Assembly: GCA_964617665.1 (NCBI GenBank)
Contig: CAZUAH010000768.1
Span: 1-5,779, forward strand
Origin: JADHUC01 sp964617665
Lineage (GTDB): Bacteria > Planctomycetota > Planctomycetia > Pirellulales > Pirellulaceae
Direction of reading: 5' to 3'
Length of the DNA: 5,779 nt
In this document: positions 5,772-5,779 of the stretch, piece by piece
How the letters are laid out: the number at the start of each line of letters is the position of its first letter
Numbering within the stretch: position 1 is the stretch's first letter
Notes under the pieces: model-generated
Databases searched by the model: none
What the model was told of the DNA's origin: nothing
Seen by the model: only the letters and a program-made list of their open reading frames with translations
Program-made: the position numbers and the translations under genes

Positions 5772-5779
5772 AGGTGCTC

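Overview
The window reads as ordinary bacterial chromosome of moderate G+C content, with genes all on the + strand, Shine-Dalgarno sequences and a rho-independent terminator. The ClpX and PabB sequences, and a short palindromic element of a kind I associate with planctomycete genomes, suggest a planctomycete (perhaps Pirellulales-like). This is an inference from remembered family sequences, not a measured placement.

Layout. Bases 1-251 hold at most the last codons of an unidentified upstream gene, then a non-coding leader with a strong hairpin (130-168). Next is clpX (252-1538), the AAA+ unfoldase of the ClpXP protease, closed by a good intrinsic terminator (1572-1614). After a spacer with a possible TTGACA promoter come pabB (start best placed at GTG 1765, ending 3183) and pabA (3180-3821). 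These two overlap by four bases and together encode 4-amino-4-deoxychorismate synthase, which makes the precursor of p-aminobenzoate and folate. No pabC lyase follows. The 233-bp gap after pabA contains a 61-bp element built of two GGACGG hairpins and bounded by an 11-bp inverted repeat. The last complete gene (4055-5518) is a PurF-family amidophosphoribosyltransferase of an unusual subtype. Its phosphoribosyltransferase half and all four [4Fe-4S] ligand positions are intact, but most glutaminase residues are replaced. The final 260 bases hold a small reading frame that may be a scrap of a group II intron reverse transcriptase, with a strong hairpin inside it.

How they fit together. clpX is a separate protein-quality-control unit insulated by its terminator. 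pabBA supplies folate, and folate (as 10-formyl-THF) is a cofactor of the purine pathway that PurF begins, so the pabBA to purF order is metabolically sensible. The repeat element between them suggests separate transcription units.

I see no new multi-gene system here. The most interesting items are the PurF variant with an eroded glutaminase site, the double-hairpin repeat and the possible retroelement scrap at the right end.
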